A stretch of DNA of 7,887 bases. Origin: Methylocapsa sp. (GTDB lineage Bacteria; Pseudomonadota; Alphaproteobacteria; Rhizobiales; Beijerinckiaceae). A program made the position numbers and the translations under genes. Below the pieces are notes generated by a model. The model had not been told where the DNA came from, ran no database searches, and was given only the letters and a program-made list of their open reading frames with translations. Of this stretch, positions 1 through 6,252 are shown in pieces. The DNA is taken from positions 1-7,887 of the forward strand of contig JAFMSB010000065.1 in the NCBI GenBank assembly GCA_017353815.1, read 5' to 3'. Position 1 is the first letter of the stretch, and every line of letters starts with the position of its first letter.

Positions 1-43
1 GGTCCGATTACCTGTCTCAATAAGCCCTCTCTTCGCCGGGCAG

Positions 44-907
44 CTAATGGCGATGCCTATGGGGAGCAAATTCCTGCGGCTGAGATCGGCGTTCAAGCCC
101 GCCGCCACGAAGCCATTTCCGCGTGCTGGCCGCCGAACGTAGCATGAGACGGCGCGACGCCGAGAAATCATATGGCGACACATCGAGGGGGCAGAGCGTC
201 GGCACAATGCACACGTGTATTTCGTCCCCGATTCGCTCAAGGTCGCGGATGACTTGCCAAGCAATTAGCAAGGTGACCGCGTGCAAGGCCTTGGCGATCA
301 CTCCTTTCGGCGGCTCTTTCAAGGCACAAGCAATTCCGGTCGGAAGCACGACGATCCGTGACGCTCCGAGATTCGCCGCCGCCAAAATGGGGGTGTTGTT
401 GGCGATCGCGCCATCCATGAGGAACTGGCCGCCGATGTGAACCGGGGGGAAAATGCCCGGTATCGCCGTGCTTGCGAGGATCGCGTCGACGGCCGCTCCC
501 TTTGAAAGGAGAACCGCCATGCCTTCGATCGAGGTCGCGGCGATATAAACCGGAATTGCCGCATCCTCCAGCTGGGCATAGGGCAGATTGGCCTCGATGA
601 GCTGCCGCAGGCCGCCCGAATCGACGATGTTATCGGGGTGCCGCAACAGGCCGAATGCTTGCGCCAACGTGAAGGGAAAGATGTCGCGGCGCTTTATGCC
701 AGCCCAGAGGGCGCCAAGCTTCACGACGCCTTGCTCATCGGGGAATCCGGCAAAAAAGGCGGCATTCACCGCCCCAGCCGATGTGCCGATGACGAAATCG
801 GGCTTAATTCCTGCCGAAAGCAGGACCCGGAGCATGCCGACTTGGATTGCGCCAAGGCTGCCGCCGCCTGCAAATACGAATGCGGTTTTTTGCCCAGCCT
901 GCCCCAT
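44..907 (-). CDS. Patatin-like phospholipase family protein
   Basis: Predicted serine acyl hydrolase of the patatin/RssA-type family, which cleaves acyl groups from phospholipids or other lipids with a Ser-Asp dyad. All three family blocks are visible in the 287-residue product: the glycine-rich oxyanion-hole loop GGGSLGA near residues 14-20, the nucleophile elbow GTSAG with Ser43, and the dyad Asp166 in DGAIANN. There is no signal peptide or clear membrane segment, so it is probably cytoplasmic or peripheral to the membrane. The ATG at 907 is preferred because the conserved KTAFVFAGGG block begins six residues later and GGGA-like GGGA lies 6 nt upstream (914-917). An in-frame TTG at 940 has an equally placed GGGA, so the start is not certain. 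It lies 81 bp downstream of the host-attachment gene on the same strand and could share its transcript. The natural substrate cannot be read from the sequence. Confidence 0.9.
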   Translation of the reverse strand: MGQAGQKTAFVFAGGGSLGAIQVGMLRVLLSAGIKPDFVIGTSAGAVNAAFFAGFPDEQGVVKLGALWAGIKRRDIFPFTLAQAFGLLRHPDNIVDSGGLRQLIEANLPYAQLEDAAIPVYIAATSIEGMAVLLSKGAAVDAILASTAIPGIFPPVHIGGQFLMDGAIANNTPILAAANLGASRIVVLPTGIACALKEPPKGVIAKALHAVTLLIAWQVIRDLERIGDEIHVCIVPTLCPLDVSPYDFSASRRLMLRSAASTRKWLRGGGLERRSQPQEFAPHRHRH

Positions 908-988
908 ATCTTGTCCCAAATGCTCAGCCGCGCGCTTCAAAACAGGTCCCGCGGGCGTGAGTTGCGTTCTTCCGGGGCGCCGTCCCTT

Positions 989-1438
989 CTATTGCGCCGT
1001 TAGCAGGCGCGTGATCTCCGCGATGGTGTGGTTGGTCAAATCCTTGCTGATTTCCGCAACGATTTTGCCCTCCGTCTCTTTGGTAAATTCCTGGCGCAAA
1101 TCGCCGAGAATTTTTGCCGGCGCAACGATGGCGATTTGTGTGAATTCCCCTGCAAGGGCCGCCGTATTGATCCGTCCGGCAATTGAGGCCGCGAAGCGCT
1201 CCTTTTGGAGTTGGTGCCAGTCCGTTTCTTCGACCGAGCTGTGAATCTGGCCGATGCTCGAATAGGCGCGGCCGGGCGCATCGCTTCCTTGCTCGCGCGA
1301 AGGCGGGTCCGGGCTCTCCAAGACCGACAGGCGGCGGAGGTTCGGAAATTTCTCATCCCCTTCATTGACGAGAAACAAAGCTTTTTGGCCGTCGCCGATA
1401 AAGACCCAGGCTCCGTGATCAAGCTTCAGATGCGCCAT
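989..1438 (-). CDS. Host attachment family protein (Host_attach, PF10116 type)
   Basis: A 149-residue protein matching the family annotated as required for attachment to host cells, named from Agrobacterium-type bacteria; its biochemical activity is not established. Family landmarks are the start block with W11 followed by DGQKALFLVN (16-25), the QGSDAPGR block (50-57), TDWH (72-75) with a following ERFA, a central IAIVAPAKILGDLR stretch, and a helical C-terminus containing KDLTNH. No signal peptide or membrane segment is seen, so it is probably soluble and cytoplasmic, which fits poorly with a direct adhesin role. The ATG at 1438 is chosen over the longer in-frame start at 1477 because the conserved block begins there and AGAGG sits 8 nt upstream (1447-1451). 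It is followed by the patatin gene on the same strand, suggesting an operon. The family is common in free-living alphaproteobacteria, so the name should not be taken as proof of host association. Confidence 0.85.
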   Translation of the reverse strand: MAHLKLDHGAWVFIGDGQKALFLVNEGDEKFPNLRRLSVLESPDPPSREQGSDAPGRAYSSIGQIHSSVEETDWHQLQKERFAASIAGRINTAALAGEFTQIAIVAPAKILGDLRQEFTKETEGKIVAEISKDLTNHTIAEITRLLTAQ

Positions 1439-1446
1439 CGATCGTG

Positions 1447-1451
1447 CCTCT
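1447..1451 (-). promoter_or_regulatory. Ribosome binding site that fixes the host-attachment gene start
   Basis: AGAGG on the minus strand, 8 nt before the ATG at 1438. It favours this start over the upstream in-frame start at 1477, which would add 13 basic residues not typical of the family. Confidence 0.55.
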
Positions 1452-1540
1452 AATCGTTTGCCGCCGCCGCGCCTCATAATAGGCTAAGCACGGCCGGAGG
1501 AGAGCTAATTTCTCTCGCCCGTGCCAGCAAGGCCATTCCG

Positions 1541-1552
1541 GCGGCCGGCCGC
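1541..1552. repeat. 12-nt perfect palindrome in a divergent intergenic region
   Basis: GCGGCCGGCCGC is a perfect palindrome in the 248-bp gap between the divergent genes starting at 1438 and 1687. A weaker inverted repeat, GAGAG and CTCTC separated by 7 nt (1500-1516), lies just to its left. In GC-rich DNA such palindromes occur by chance, so a regulatory role is only possible. I could not assign convincing -35/-10 boxes for either gene in this gap. Confidence 0.3.
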
Positions 1553-1673
1553 TTTGCCATCCGCTGGCTTACGGCATAGTTGCAGTTTGTCTCCTGCCAT
1601 GCTACCGCAAGCGTTGGCGCGGCCGGAAGATCGTTGTGATCGGCAGCCGTCCCATTGGTCAAAATGACAATTT

Positions 1674-1680
1674 GAGGGAG
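1674..1680 (+). promoter_or_regulatory. Strong ribosome binding site of the HbpS-like gene
   Basis: GAGGGAG sits 6 nt before the ATG at 1687. It selects this start over an in-frame ATG at 1636, and the resulting protein begins directly with a signal peptide. Confidence 0.7.
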
Positions 1681-1686
1681 ATCGGG

Positions 1687-2409
1687 ATGCATAAGGGATA
1701 TTTACTGCGCGCATGCGCGGCGCTTGTTCTGACGACGGCTGGGGCGGCGCGAGCGGATTCGCGGTTTTGCCCAGTGACCCATGGGCAGCTGAGAACTGCG
1801 CTTGTGAGCGCCGATCAAGCCGACACGAGTGGATTCAACAATCATTTCTGGGCTGTTGTAGTAAACCGGGCAGGCGTCGTGTGCGCAGTCGCCTTCTCTG
1901 GCCCGAACACTGGCTCGCAATGGCTTTCGAGCCGGCAAATCGCCGCGGCCAAAGCCTTCACGGCCAACGGTTTGAGTCTCGATATAGGGACGGGCACAGG
2001 TGCTCTCTCCACAGCGCAACTGTACCAGTTCGTCCAACCTGACAATGCAAATGTCGCAAACCCTCTCTATGGCCTTGCGGGCGGGAACGTCCTCAACTCG
2101 CTACTTGCTTATCAGGGCGACTTCGCAAATTTCGGCACACCAAATGATCCGATGATCGGCCAACGCATCGGCGGCACGATCACCTTTGGCGGCGGTCTCG
2201 CGCTGTATAGCGGCACGACGGCTGTCGGCGGTATTGGCCTCTCCGGCGACACGGCCTGCGCCGATCATTCGGTTGCCTGGCGCACGCGCTTCCTTTTGAA
2301 ATTGCAGCAGCCCAATCCCGCCGATCAGCTGAACTTCGCGACCAATGCAGCACAGCCAGACGGTCATCCGCATTGTCCGAATGATACAAATACGCAGGGC
2401 ACAAAGTAG
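1687..2409 (+). CDS. Exported GlcG/HbpS-like (PF03928 family) heme-binding protein
   Basis: A 240-residue protein resembling the GlcG/HbpS family, whose studied members bind heme or act as sensors or chaperones of redox systems. Residues 1-23 form a signal peptide: a basic start (HKGYLLR), a hydrophobic core and an ARA-like cleavage site before Asp24. The mature part has the family order: an N-terminal helix, an AVVVNRAG strand pair near 56-63, a SRQIAAAKAFTAN helix, and the glycine-rich block RIGGTITFGGG (160-170) followed by AVGGIGLSGD and ADH (192-194). The mature protein carries four cysteines (28, 66, 191, 230), which could form two disulfides in the periplasm; there is no CXXCH motif for covalent heme. 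It is longer than the minimal GlcG domain, with an insertion between about 105 and 160. It stands alone on plus. Heme binding is a family inference and is not shown by identified ligands. Confidence 0.82.
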   Translation: MHKGYLLRACAALVLTTAGAARADSRFCPVTHGQLRTALVSADQADTSGFNNHFWAVVVNRAGVVCAVAFSGPNTGSQWLSSRQIAAAKAFTANGLSLDIGTGTGALSTAQLYQFVQPDNANVANPLYGLAGGNVLNSLLAYQGDFANFGTPNDPMIGQRIGGTITFGGGLALYSGTTAVGGIGLSGDTACADHSVAWRTRFLLKLQQPNPADQLNFATNAAQPDGHPHCPNDTNTQGTK

Positions 2410-2449
2410 AGGCGAAAGTCATTCGGCTGGCATGGCCGGAGGCGGCGTG

Positions 2450-2475
2450 CGCGGGGCTTGATGACAGGCCCCGCG
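2450..2475. repeat. Perfect 8-bp GC stem-loop after the HbpS-like gene
   Basis: CGCGGGGC (2450-2457) and GCCCCGCG (2468-2475) form a perfect stem around a 10-nt loop, 40 bp after the HbpS-like stop codon and between two convergent genes. There is no T-run on either side, so it is not a textbook intrinsic terminator, though it may block 3' exonucleases or act with Rho. The rest of the 2410-2630 gap shows no convincing gene. Confidence 0.45.
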
Positions 2476-2630
2476 AGGCCTGGCCACCTGAGAGATATAG
2501 CCGAGGACGGCGCAAACAGACCATGCCGGGCGGCGTCACCGAGGATCCGGGGCTTTCATGAGCGGGCGATACGGCTCAAGTTCGCCGGGAGGCACCGTCT
2601 GCGGCTCCTCGCGCTCCCTGCATCCGGGCT

Positions 2631-3272
2631 CTATCCTCTTTCGCGATGGTAGGAGGGCCCTCGCGGGGGCAGGAGATAAAGGAGCGTCAACCTGACGCAG
2701 ATCCCCAAGCCCCATCTGAAATCGATCAGCGATGCCACGACGGCGGCCGAATAAAGAGCGACTGAACCAAAATACTGAAGAGTCAATTGGCGCACGTAAC
2801 CGTTGTCGAGATTGCGTTCCAAAAGCCTGTGCCCCCGGCTCGCGTAAAGCCACATCAGCAGCCACGTGACTGCCGGAAAGAGCAGGCCCAAAGCATAAAG
2901 GGTGACTGCGGTGGTCTGGTTCGTCCGGTCAAGCAGGTAATCGCCGAGCACCTCGGTTGGCAGCGGCAGAAAAGCAATAAACAGCAGAAACAGAAGGTTT
3001 AGCAGGTTCAGCGCGTGGTTGGTTTTCTGGAACAGCTTGAAAATGTAGTGATGGTTCGCCCAATAGATACCGATCATCACGAAGCTAAGAATGTAGCTAA
3101 AATAATCTGGCCATAGCCGCAGGAGGCTGCTCAAAAGATCCGAGCCCGCCTGCAGATGCGGCACCTTGATCTCGAGGACAAGCAGCGTGATGGCAATGGC
3201 AAAGACACCGTCGCTAAAGGCCTCGATCCGCTCGGTGCCACGTTCGGTGCCGCCAGGCTGGGATTCGCTCAT
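2631..3272 (-). CDS. TMEM175-family (DUF1211) potassium channel protein
   Basis: A 213-residue membrane protein of the bacterial TMEM175 family, tetrameric potassium-permeable channels of the inner membrane that have six helices per subunit and lack the usual K+ selectivity filter. The hallmark RxxxFSDGVFAIAITLLVLEI block is at residues 15-35, with FSD at 19-21; in this family the first helix lines the pore and supplies the hydrophobic gate. Further helices are visible at about 57-78 (containing the conserved YWANHH, 70-75), 88-105, 122-143, 166-183 and 187-200. The length fits a single-repeat bacterial member. The ATG at 3272 has GAGG only 3 nt upstream, a short spacer, but no better start gives a complete FSD block. 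The C-terminal tail is short and basic. It lies downstream of the pentapeptide gene on the same strand, but the 268-bp gap suggests its own promoter. The physiological role, such as potassium leak or membrane potential control, is inferred. Confidence 0.9.
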   Translation of the reverse strand: MSESQPGGTERGTERIEAFSDGVFAIAITLLVLEIKVPHLQAGSDLLSSLLRLWPDYFSYILSFVMIGIYWANHHYIFKLFQKTNHALNLLNLLFLLFIAFLPLPTEVLGDYLLDRTNQTTAVTLYALGLLFPAVTWLLMWLYASRGHRLLERNLDNGYVRQLTLQYFGSVALYSAAVVASLIDFRWGLGICVRLTLLYLLPPRGPSYHRERG

Positions 3273-3465
3273 TGTCCTCGCCCCCGTACGCGGGCTCTAC
3301 TGATAAGGCGCATGATCCGGCTGCACCCTCACCCTGGGCCGCCTTTTGAACGCCCGCCCGGCTATAAATGCTTTGCAAACTCTCGAGGGCTTTATTCAGG
3401 CCGCGCGGGCCCCTGACGTGGCTGGCGAAGCCTAACGCCCCCGCTCTTCTCGCGCTCGAAGGCCC

Positions 3466-3487
3466 GGCAGCTTTTGAAGTAGCTGCC
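3466..3487. repeat. 7-bp stem-loop between the pentapeptide and TMEM175 genes
   Basis: GGCAGCT (3466-3472) and AGCTGCC (3481-3487) pair perfectly around an 8-nt loop. It lies 54 bp beyond the minus-strand stop of the pentapeptide gene. No T-run follows on the minus strand, so any role as a terminator or 3'-end stabiliser is tentative. Confidence 0.35.
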
Positions 3488-3512
3488 TCAATTGTAGAGC
3501 GGCCGGCTCCGT

Positions 3513-3540
3513 AAAATCCTGCCGCCCGGCCCGCCCGGCA
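3513..3540 (-). terminator. Possible weak terminator right after the pentapeptide gene
   Basis: Read on minus, the DNA directly after the TAA stop folds as TGCCG...CGGCA around a very GC-rich loop (3520-3540) and is followed by GGATTTTA (3512-3519). The stem is short and the T-run only four bases, so this is a weak candidate. Together with the stem-loop at 3466-3487 it suggests that the pentapeptide transcript ends before the TMEM175 gene. Confidence 0.3.
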
Positions 3541-4323
3541 TTACTCCTTAAGCGCCCGCTCCAGGTTTCTTGCCCGCGCAAATTCGCTCGTGCTCGCGGC
3601 GTCGATCCGGGCAGAAGTAATATCGGCGCCCTCCAAATTCGTATGATCGAAGAATGCGCCGCGAAAATCGGCGCCTCCGGCCTCCGCTCCGGCAAGCGAT
3701 GCGCCATTGAGCTCTGCCCCGGCAAGCTTTGCAAATTGGAGATCGGCCGAGGCGAGATTGGCATCCTCGAAATTAGCGCCGGTCAGATCGGCGGACTTCA
3801 GCACCGCGCGCATCAGTCCCATCGACTGGTTGCGCATGTCGGCCGAGAGATTAGCACCGGTGAAATTGGCATTGCGCAGGCTCGCACGCGAGAAATCGGC
3901 GGCAATTCGCGCGCCGGAGAAATTGGCGCGGTCGCATTTGGCTTCCTGCATTTGGCTGCCAAAGAGGCTTGCCCGCATCAGGCTTGCGCCGGAAAAATCG
4001 GCGCCGATTGCCCAGGCCTGGTCAAGGATGGCGCGATCAAGCCTCGCACCAGCAAGTTTTGCTTTATTCAGCCGTGCTCCGCGTAGGTTCGCTCCAGTGA
4101 GATCAAGGCCGGAAAGATCAAGCCCGTTAAGACTCTTGCCGGAAAGATTGGCCGCCCTGTTCGCGGCTTTGAGGTTTGCCTCGATCTGCGCGCGGGTGAA
4201 CTCGGCAGCTGTAAACATCGGGCTCGAAAGGTCAACGTGGCGCATCATATCTTGTGCCGTTGCGAGCGAAGCAAGAATGCTCCCCGCCGCCACGATCATT
4301 ATCCGCCGCCCAAAGCCGAACAT
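3541..4323 (-). CDS. Exported pentapeptide-repeat protein
   Basis: A 260-residue protein made almost entirely of A(D/N)LxG-type pentapeptide repeats, which fold into a right-handed quadrilateral beta-helix. Residues 1-24 look like a signal peptide (basic FGFGRR, hydrophobic IMIVAAGSILASLA, then TAQ), so the protein probably acts in the periplasm or beyond. A helical linker (about 36-56) precedes the solenoid, whose central Leu/Phe/Ile residues fall every five positions from 60 to 140 and again from 175 to 240. Between them the spacing is 4 (140 to 144) and then 16 (159 to 175), marking a shortened strand and a looped-out segment around DMRNQSMG. The ATG at 4323 has AGGAG 8 nt upstream (4332-4336); a longer TTG start at 4353 would place ten residues before the signal. 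It is divergent from aspA. Export argues against a Qnr-like gyrase-protecting role; ligand and function are unknown. Confidence 0.88.
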   Translation of the reverse strand: MFGFGRRIMIVAAGSILASLATAQDMMRHVDLSSPMFTAAEFTRAQIEANLKAANRAANLSGKSLNGLDLSGLDLTGANLRGARLNKAKLAGARLDRAILDQAWAIGADFSGASLMRASLFGSQMQEAKCDRANFSGARIAADFSRASLRNANFTGANLSADMRNQSMGLMRAVLKSADLTGANFEDANLASADLQFAKLAGAELNGASLAGAEAGGADFRGAFFDHTNLEGADITSARIDAASTSEFARARNLERALKE

Positions 4324-4331
4324 TGGCGGTG

Positions 4332-4336
4332 CTCCT
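4332..4336 (-). promoter_or_regulatory. Ribosome binding site that fixes the pentapeptide gene start
   Basis: AGGAG on minus, 8 nt before the ATG at 4323. It lies inside the codons of the alternative TTG start at 4353 and therefore favours the shorter form, which begins with the signal peptide. Confidence 0.6.
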
Positions 4337-4360
4337 CTCCGGCTGAAGTTCAAATCCTCG

Positions 4361-4377
4361 GGGCCGGCACCCGGCCC
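4361..4377. repeat. 7-bp hairpin in the pentapeptide/aspA divergent region
   Basis: GGGCCGG (4361-4367) and CCGGCCC (4371-4377) form a tight hairpin with a 3-nt loop, 38 bp upstream of the pentapeptide ATG, probably in its 5' leader. A second small inverted repeat, CGGCA and TGCCG with a 5-nt spacer (4417-4431), lies nearer aspA beside the AT-rich stretch CATATATCTAT (4403-4413). Either could be an operator, but no known regulator site is recognised. Confidence 0.3.
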
Positions 4378-4523
4378 GGTAACAACTTAGCCGCAGAGGT
4401 CCCATATATCTATCGCCGGCAGAAATTGCCGCGAGGCCCGCAAGCCGCCGCCGCAGCAATGGGCGGCTCTGCCTTCGCCGCCAAGCCAGGCTGGCACCGT
4501 CAGCGCATTATATCCAGGGATCG

Positions 4524-6068
4524 ATGACAAACGACGATTTTGAGGAGATTGGCCGTCGCCTTGGCGAAGCCGAGCTCGATGAAAATTTAGGGCCTGCCGT
4601 TGCAAGCTTCCGGGCGGAGCGGGCGTTGGATAGCGGCGCAACCCGGCGTGAGCGTGACATGCTCGGCGAAGCGGAAATTCCGTCGCAGGCCTATTGGGGC
4701 ATCCATACGCTGCGCGCGGTGGAGAATTTTCCGATAACGGGCATACCCATCGGCCATTTTCCCGAGCTCGTGCGGGCGCTTGCGCTCGTCAAAAAGGCTG
4801 CGGCCCGCGCCAATCGCAGACTCAAGCAATTGGCCCCGGAGAAGGCCAAGGCAATCGAGCAAGCCTGCGACCTGATCGCCAAGGAAAAGCGTTTTCTCGG
4901 CCAGTTCATTGTCGATGCCGTGCAAGGCGGAGCTGGCACATCGACAAACATGAACGCCAATGAGGTGGTCACCAATCTTGCTCTGGAGTTAATGGGCCGT
5001 AGTCGGGGCGACTATCGGTTTTTGCATCCCAACGACGACGTCAACATGGCCCAGTCGACAAACGACGCCTATCCGACGGCGCTGCGGCTCGCCATTATTT
5101 TTGCAACGGCCCCGCTCTTGCGCGCGCTTAGCGAGCTTGCCTATGCCTTTACGACGAAGGCGGCCGAATTCGCCGATGTCCTCAAGACAGGGCGGACCCA
5201 GTTGCAGGACGCGGTGCCGATGACGCTTGGCCAAGAGTTCGACGCGTTCCACGCAACTATTAAGGAGGACACCGACCGCCTGCGAGAGGCTGTCGCCTTG
5301 TTCCGCGAGGTGAACCTTGGCGCGACCGCCATAGGCACGGGCATTACCGCCGACCCCCGCTACGCTTCGCTGGCGGTTGAGGAGCTTGCGCAAATCTCGG
5401 GCGAGCCCCTCGTCCTTGCCCCTAATCTCATTGAGGCAACGTCGGACATGGGCGCCTTTGTCTTCTTCTCCGGCGTGCTTAAAAGGGTCGCGGTAAAACT
5501 CTCGAAGATTTGCAACGATCTCCGCCTGCTCTCCTCCGGCCCCCGCGCAGGCCTGGGCGAAATCGTCCTGCCCGCGGTTCAGGCCGGATCTTCGATCATG
5601 CCGGGCAAGGTCAATCCGGTCATTCCGGAAGCCGTTAACCAGGTGGCTTATCTTGTCATTGGCAGCGATCTTGCCGTCACCTTATGCGCCGAGGCTGGCC
5701 AGCTTCAGCTCAACGCTTTCGAGCCGGCGATCGGCTTTTGTATCCTGAAATCTTTGCGGATGCTGAGCGCTGCGATCCAGACCCTGACAACGCGATGCGT
5801 CAACGGTATAGAAGCCGACCGCGAGCGGTGCTTGTCGCTCGCCGAAAGCAGCGTCAGCCTCGTGACCGCGCTCGTACCGGTGCTCGGTTACGAAGCGTGT
5901 TCACACATAGCCCAAAGAGCGCTTTCGGAAGGGCGGAAAGTCACGGACATCGTGCTGGAGGAGGGCTTACTCAGCGAGGCAAGGCTTTCTGAGCTCCTGC
6001 GGCCAGAAGCCATGACCAGTCCGTCGCGGCTATTGATTTCGCCTGCGCTGCCCCGAAAGGCAGTTTAA
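4524..6068 (+). CDS. aspA: Aspartate ammonia-lyase (aspartase)
   Basis: Reversibly deaminates L-aspartate to fumarate and ammonia, feeding the TCA cycle and nitrogen pool in the cytoplasm; the fold is that of the homotetrameric aspartase/fumarase superfamily. Substrate-binding blocks are GGAGTSTNMNANEV (135-148), HPNDDVNMAQSTND (168-181) and GRTQLQDAVP (223-232), and the signature loop GSSIMPGKVNP (355-365) carries the likely catalytic base Ser356. The GRTQLQDAVPMTLGQEF form and overall similarity favour aspartase over class II fumarase, where this block is GRTHLQDA-like, though this is judged by eye. At 514 residues it is about 36 longer than E. coli AspA, all at the N-terminus. A TTG at 4626 with GGAG 6 nt upstream would give a normal 480-residue enzyme starting just before RRERDMLGEAEIP, whereas the ATG at 4524 has only AGGGA 3 nt away. 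The gene is monocistronic by spacing and ends in a terminator-like structure. Confidence 0.93.
   Translation: MTNDDFEEIGRRLGEAELDENLGPAVASFRAERALDSGATRRERDMLGEAEIPSQAYWGIHTLRAVENFPITGIPIGHFPELVRALALVKKAAARANRRLKQLAPEKAKAIEQACDLIAKEKRFLGQFIVDAVQGGAGTSTNMNANEVVTNLALELMGRSRGDYRFLHPNDDVNMAQSTNDAYPTALRLAIIFATAPLLRALSELAYAFTTKAAEFADVLKTGRTQLQDAVPMTLGQEFDAFHATIKEDTDRLREAVALFREVNLGATAIGTGITADPRYASLAVEELAQISGEPLVLAPNLIEATSDMGAFVFFSGVLKRVAVKLSKICNDLRLLSSGPRAGLGEIVLPAVQAGSSIMPGKVNPVIPEAVNQVAYLVIGSDLAVTLCAEAGQLQLNAFEPAIGFCILKSLRMLSAAIQTLTTRCVNGIEADRERCLSLAESSVSLVTALVPVLGYEACSHIAQRALSEGRKVTDIVLEEGLLSEARLSELLRPEAMTSPSRLLISPALPRKAV
4616..4619 (+). promoter_or_regulatory. Internal GGAG that may serve an alternative aspA start
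   Basis: GGAG with a 6-nt spacer to an in-frame TTG at 4626. Starting here would remove a 34-residue acidic extension and give an enzyme matching the usual aspartase N-terminus. It competes with the ATG at 4524. Confidence 0.35.
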
Positions 6069-6109
6069 ACTGCTTGAAGCTTTCCCGGGGCAGTCTGAGC
6101 GGCTTTTTT
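6041..6109 (+). terminator. aspA: Nested hairpin and T-run at the aspA 3' end
   Basis: CTGCCCCG (6048-6055) pairs perfectly with CGGGGCAG (6086-6093); AAAG/CTTT (6056-6059 with 6080-6083) continues the stem past a 2-nt bulge. Inside sits the perfect palindrome GCAGTTTAAACTGC (6060-6073), which contains the TAA stop codon. TTTTTT follows at 6104-6109, ten bases after the main stem; GCC/GGC (6041-6043 with 6101-6103) could extend pairing up to the T-run. The gap before the T-run makes efficiency uncertain. Confidence 0.5.
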
Positions 6110-6252
6110 GCGGTGGTGCGCGCCTTTTTCGATGAAGCACCGCCCACGCAATGGGTTGGCCCCAGCGGCGATTACTTCCAGCAGTATCGTTTTTTCTTCC
6201 TAAAAACGACATTTCGAGCGATATTATGCGGCCGAGGATCCACAGTGCGATT

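Noticed and set aside
588..1244. Plus-strand 218-codon open frame opposite the patatin and host-attachment genes
   Set aside because: It is antisense to two well-supported genes, has a low-complexity composition (Ser, Arg, Pro, Ala) with no motif, and bridges their intergenic gap; it is a GC-driven shadow frame.
1655..1670. TTGGTCAAAATGACAA considered as an FNR/Crp-type operator
   Set aside because: Half-site spacing and sequence do not match TTGAT-N4-ATCAA, and it lies only about 20-30 bases before the start codon; too weak to call.
1474..1692. Minus-strand 72-codon frame in the divergent intergenic gap
   Set aside because: It would begin over the ribosome binding site and start codon of the HbpS-like gene and run past the host-attachment start region; no family resemblance and no ribosome binding site seen.
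2458..2652. Plus-strand 64-codon frame after the HbpS-like gene
   Set aside because: No ribosome binding site, Arg-rich composition, overlaps the TMEM175 3' end; probably chance.
3640..4150. Short imperfect direct repeats in the DNA, considered as a CRISPR or satellite array
   Set aside because: The 15-nt periodicity matches pentapeptide codons; repeats are degenerate and there are no conserved repeat and unique spacer units.
3541..4323. Pentapeptide protein as a Qnr-type quinolone-resistance protein
   Set aside because: The product has an N-terminal signal peptide and a helical linker, so it should not meet cytoplasmic gyrase; repeat family alone does not imply resistance.
3707..4390. Plus-strand 227-codon frame with an apparent repetitive protein
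   Set aside because: Its periodicity (repeated LAxxKSA-like units) is the reverse complement of the pentapeptide repeats on minus; the minus product has a signal peptide, ribosome binding site and regular solenoid.
4524..6068. aspA product as class II fumarase or another superfamily lyase
   Set aside because: The GSSIMPGKVNP loop is shared across the superfamily, but the LLGEAEIP-type start, YWGIHTLRAVENF and GRTQLQDAVPMTLGQEF blocks match aspartase better.
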